Below are positions 62,031 to 64,000 of a stretch of 64,000 bases of DNA, piece after piece (position 1 is the first letter of the stretch; the number at the start of each line of letters is the position of its first letter). The translations under genes and the position numbers were made by a program. This stretch comes from Halorubellus sp034808145. GTDB lineage: Archaea; Halobacteriota; Halobacteria; Halobacteriales; Natrialbaceae. The notes beneath the pieces were generated by a model. The model did not search any database and was not told the origin of the DNA. It was given only the letters and a program-made list of their open reading frames with translations. The stretch is from NCBI RefSeq assembly GCF_034808145.1, contig NZ_JAXHGM010000008.1, positions 65,633-129,632 of the forward strand. Direction: 5' to 3'.

Positions 62031-63083
62031 ATGGCGGACGTACCGGATACCGGCCGGCAGGCGGTCGAACCCGATGCGAGAGAGGTCCTTAGCGTGTCCC
62101 AGCTGAACGACCGGATCGCGTCGGTCGTCCAGGACACGCCTGCCCTCAACGGCGTCCGCTGTATCGGGGAGGTCACTGACCGCCACAAGAACAGTACGGC
62201 GCTCTACTTCACGCTCACCGACGGCGAGGCCGAGCTCCCCTGTATGATCTGGGCGAACCGTTACCGGGAGATGGACGCCGACCTCGAGGACGGGACCGAA
62301 GTCATCCTCGAGGGCGATATCGACTACTGGGTCGAAGGTGGGAAAATCGACCTCAAACCGTGGGAGGTGATCGTCGTCGGCGACGGCGACCAGGCGGCTG
62401 CAGTCGAGCGACTGCGAAGCGAACTCGAAGAGCGTGGCTGGTTCGACGACGAGCAGAAACAGCAACCGCCGGCCTTCCCGGAGCGGGTCGGCGTCGTCAC
62501 GTCCCTTCGAGGAGACGCCCGGTACGACATCCAGAACGCGATCCACGGACAGGACCCCACCGTCGACATCCTGGTGAAGGACGCAACCGTCCAGGGGTCG
62601 AACGCGCCGACGTCCATCGCGAACGGCATTCATCATCTCGACCGCTCGGAGGACGTCGACGCCATCATTGTCGGTCGGGGCGGTGGGAGCGATTCGAACC
62701 TCCAGGCCTTCAACACTGAGCGGATTGCGGAGGCGATTTTTACCGCGAATACCCCGGTAGTCACCGCGATTGGACACACTGATGACCGGCTCATCGCGGA
62801 TCAGGTGGCGGACGTCGCGACGATCACGCCGACCGCCGCTGGCGAGTATATCGTGAACTCCCGCCAAGAGTTCCTTGCGAGTGAGATCGAGCCGCTGGAG
62901 CAACAGCTCGACGCCGCGTACGAGACCTTCCAGCAGGACCACGAACACGAACAGGAGCTCGACGAAGCAGTCGATGAAGCGACCGCACCCGAGGGCCTCC
63001 CACCGATTTACTACAAGGTCGCCATCGTAGTGCTGCTGTTGCTGTTGTTGGTCATCACCGGACTTTGGCTGGGGGTGATCTAA
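62031..63083 (+). CDS. xseA: Exodeoxyribonuclease VII large subunit with C-terminal membrane helix
   Basis: Protein of 350 aa from ATG 62031 (MADVPDTGRQAVEPDAREVL); an upstream frame to 61956 is atypical. The N-terminal OB domain is VSQLNDRIASVV..., GVRCIGEVTDRHKNSTALYF and ELPCMIWANRYREMDAD. The catalytic core has RVGVVTSLRGDARYDIQNAI, IIVGRGGGSDSNLQAFN and PVVTAIGHTDDRLIADQVADV. Compared with bacterial XseA (about 450 aa), the long coiled-coil C-terminus is missing; in its place is a hydrophobic segment VAIVVLLLLLLVITGLWLGV near residues 328-347. This would anchor it to the membrane. Paired with xseB 3 bp downstream, it degrades single-stranded DNA. Confidence 0.88.
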   Translation: MADVPDTGRQAVEPDAREVLSVSQLNDRIASVVQDTPALNGVRCIGEVTDRHKNSTALYFTLTDGEAELPCMIWANRYREMDADLEDGTEVILEGDIDYWVEGGKIDLKPWEVIVVGDGDQAAAVERLRSELEERGWFDDEQKQQPPAFPERVGVVTSLRGDARYDIQNAIHGQDPTVDILVKDATVQGSNAPTSIANGIHHLDRSEDVDAIIVGRGGGSDSNLQAFNTERIAEAIFTANTPVVTAIGHTDDRLIADQVADVATITPTAAGEYIVNSRQEFLASEIEPLEQQLDAAYETFQQDHEHEQELDEAVDEATAPEGLPPIYYKVAIVVLLLLLLVITGLWLGVI

Positions 63084-63085
63084 CC

Positions 63086-63268
63086 GTGGCAAACGACTCC
63101 GAAATCCACGATCGACTGAGTCGCGTCGAAGAAATCATTGAGCAGCTCGATGCGGACGAGTGTGACCTCGATGAAGGGATAAGGCTCCACGAGGAAGGTC
63201 AGGAACTCTTGGCCGAAGTGCGAGAAATCCTTGACAACGGGTGTGGAGAGGTTATGGAACTCGAGTAG
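63086..63268 (+). CDS. xseB: Exodeoxyribonuclease VII small subunit
   Basis: Protein of 60 aa from GTG 63086 (VANDSEIHDRLSRVEEIIEQ), 3 bp after the xseA stop; the longer frame from a TTG at 63065 is less likely. The sequence LDADECDLDEGIRLHEEGQE and LLAEVREILDNG is the two-helix XseB fold that wraps the large subunit. Normal length for XseB. Ends just before the fourth TTAACCAAC repeat. Confidence 0.85.
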   Translation: MANDSEIHDRLSRVEEIIEQLDADECDLDEGIRLHEEGQELLAEVREILDNGCGEVMELE

Positions 63269-63283
63269 AGCGCCATCCTAATC

Positions 63284-63324
63284 TTAACCAACAGACGGCG
63301 GTATTTAGCCCCATTGTTGGTTAA
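63284..63324. repeat. Spaced inverted repeat TTAACCAAC/GTTGGTTAA, copy 4
   Basis: TTAACCAAC at 63284-63292 and GTTGGTTAA at 63316-63324 with a 23-bp spacer. It lies just after xseB and 148 bp before the ATG of the 82-aa gene. Same layout as the three copies around the origin region, 60 kb away on the window. Confidence 0.7.
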
Positions 63325-63471
63325 CTGTACCCTTGCGAGGTGAACGAGCTCTCCGGTTATAATTTACTTTAGATTTTTGCGCCAGTTGGTGGCCAGAAAG
63401 CATATACCGATCTTCTAGCTATCGCACCACCATGGACCGGGGCTCAACCGGTGCATACCCACCCCGCACAT

Positions 63472-63720
63472 ATGATCACACGGGCAGTCACCATCGAAGA
63501 CATCGATGATCTGTACCTGACGTGGAACAGCCATATCAACGGTTCCGCCCTCTATCGCCGCGCCCTCCGAGATGAGATGGAGCTTCGCGACGTCGACCCC
63601 GACGAGCTTCGAGATCTCTTCGAACGGGCCCGCGAACAGGGCTACACGAAAGACGAGATCGTCGACGAGACCAACCGCTACTCTGATCTGAAAGCACTCG
63701 TCGACGACGCAGAGGAATAA
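63472..63720 (+). CDS. Small conserved-looking protein
   Basis: Protein of 82 aa from ATG 63472 (MITRAVTIEDIDDLYLTWNS); a GTG at 63451 would add seven residues. Helical, charged: EMELRDVDPDELRDLFERAR and GYTKDEIVDETNRYSDLKAL. Family not recognised. It follows copy 4 of the inverted repeat and is followed within 7 bp by a truncated gene, so it was probably the first gene of an operon that has been interrupted by an insertion element. Confidence 0.6.
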   Translation: MITRAVTIEDIDDLYLTWNSHINGSALYRRALRDEMELRDVDPDELRDLFERAREQGYTKDEIVDETNRYSDLKALVDDAEE

Positions 63721-63726
63721 CTCGCT

Positions 63727-63837
63727 ATGTCACAGGACAATACGCCCTCCGAGACGGCCCCGAATCGCGCCGACAGCCAGTCCACGGCGGCAAGTAGGCT
63801 TCCCAGAGGGTGTCATAGAACTCTTCTCACACCGTGA
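63727..63837 (+). pseudogene. Gene start truncated by an insertion element
   Basis: ATG 63727, 7 bp after the preceding stop, opens MSQDNTPSETAPNRADSQST, a polar, haloarchaeal-looking N-terminus. From about 63800 the frame enters the end of the transposon (GGTGTCATAGAAC...) and stops at 63837. The original protein is lost. Confidence 0.6.
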
Positions 63838-64000
63838 TGATCGTACTTCCCGGATTGTCTCCACGTTCGTAGTTGGTAATAGCGACGATGAGGCGAAGGT
63901 ACAGGGCAACAAACACCTGCGCCCGTGCGTGGACGCGGCCTCGGGCGTGCGTTCGCCCGAGGCCGCAGTCCTTCACTGATTCGTTGGTTCGTTCGACTCC
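63827..64000 (-). mobile_element. C-terminal end of an IS transposase, cut by the window edge
   Basis: The minus strand encodes 57 residues ending at 63827: VERTNESVKDCGLGRTHARG, AQVFVALYLRLIVAITNYER and GDNPGSTIITV. The words CGLGR-x-HARGRVHARAQVF are typical of the C-termini of haloarchaeal IS transposases of the IS4/IS5-related type; family not certain. The 5' part lies beyond the window. The right edge of the element is near 63800. Confidence 0.7.

Noticed and set aside
1..64000. tRNA or rRNA genes
   Set aside because: No cloverleaf-compatible or rRNA-conserved sequences were recognised; a covariance search would be needed to exclude small RNAs.

Overview
The window is haloarchaeal DNA. 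Its genes are GC-rich, its proteins are very acidic, and it carries Orc1/Cdc6 initiators, TrmB and UspA proteins, a Tat-exported sugar-binding lipoprotein and archaeal-style promoters. Two initiator genes beside repeat-flanked AT-rich DNA, a ParA partition locus, a tyrosine recombinase and many decayed genes point to a plasmid, megaplasmid or secondary replicon. A xylose isomerase next to uronate/sugar-acid genes suggests a sugar-degrading genus such as Halorhabdus; that is inference only.

Replication region (1-7.7 kb). A SWIM zinc-finger gene, a small conserved gene and a frameshifted gene precede an orc1/cdc6 gene on the minus strand. A candidate origin lies just upstream of that initiator: inverted 20-bp repeats (TTACTGGCAATAGTGGAGTG type) flank an AT-rich core containing a perfect palindrome, and more copies lie beyond the 3' end of the gene. 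A second Orc1/Cdc6 and three unknown genes follow. A spaced inverted repeat, TTAACCAAC-N22-24-GTTGGTTAA, occurs three times here and once at the far right end.

Defence island (7.7-35 kb). A five-gene plus-strand operon encodes a small AbrB-like protein, a DUF499 ATPase, an unknown protein, a DUF1156 DNA methyltransferase and a PLD-SNF2 helicase; it resembles helicase-methylase-ATPase (Hma-type) defence loci. A minus-strand AAA ATPase separates it from a long Argonaute of the NgAgo type, with an N-terminal OB-like domain and an apparently complete DEDD PIWI tetrad. Next come a Cas4/RecB-like nuclease fused to an SF1 helicase, Mre11 and Rad50, with two tiny genes tucked into the overlaps. On the opposite strand lies a three-gene ubiquitin-like conjugation module: a Ubl ending near Gly-Gly, an E2-like protein and a JAB-ThiF/E1 fusion. 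The combination of guided nuclease, end-processing complex and Ubl module is the most interesting content here.

Partition and decay zone (35-43 kb). A broken TRAM gene, a nucleotidyltransferase/winged-helix pair (toxin-antitoxin-like), a ParA operon preceded by 9-bp-phased AACGAA iterons that recur in phase inside the partner gene, a tyrosine recombinase, a broken IS6-type transposase and a broken metallophosphoesterase.

Sugar catabolism (43-60.7 kb). An AGE-family epimerase, a lactonase, two paralogous SDRs, a mannonate-dehydratase-like protein, a uronate-dehydrogenase-like protein, an aldolase pseudogene, xylose isomerase, two zinc alcohol dehydrogenases, a CUT1-type ABC sugar transporter and an unusual TrmB-PfkB fusion, probably the local sugar sensor. 

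Right end (60.7-64 kb). Small genes, a UspA protein, exodeoxyribonuclease VII subunits (the large one with a C-terminal membrane segment) and an IS transposase end that interrupts a short gene.
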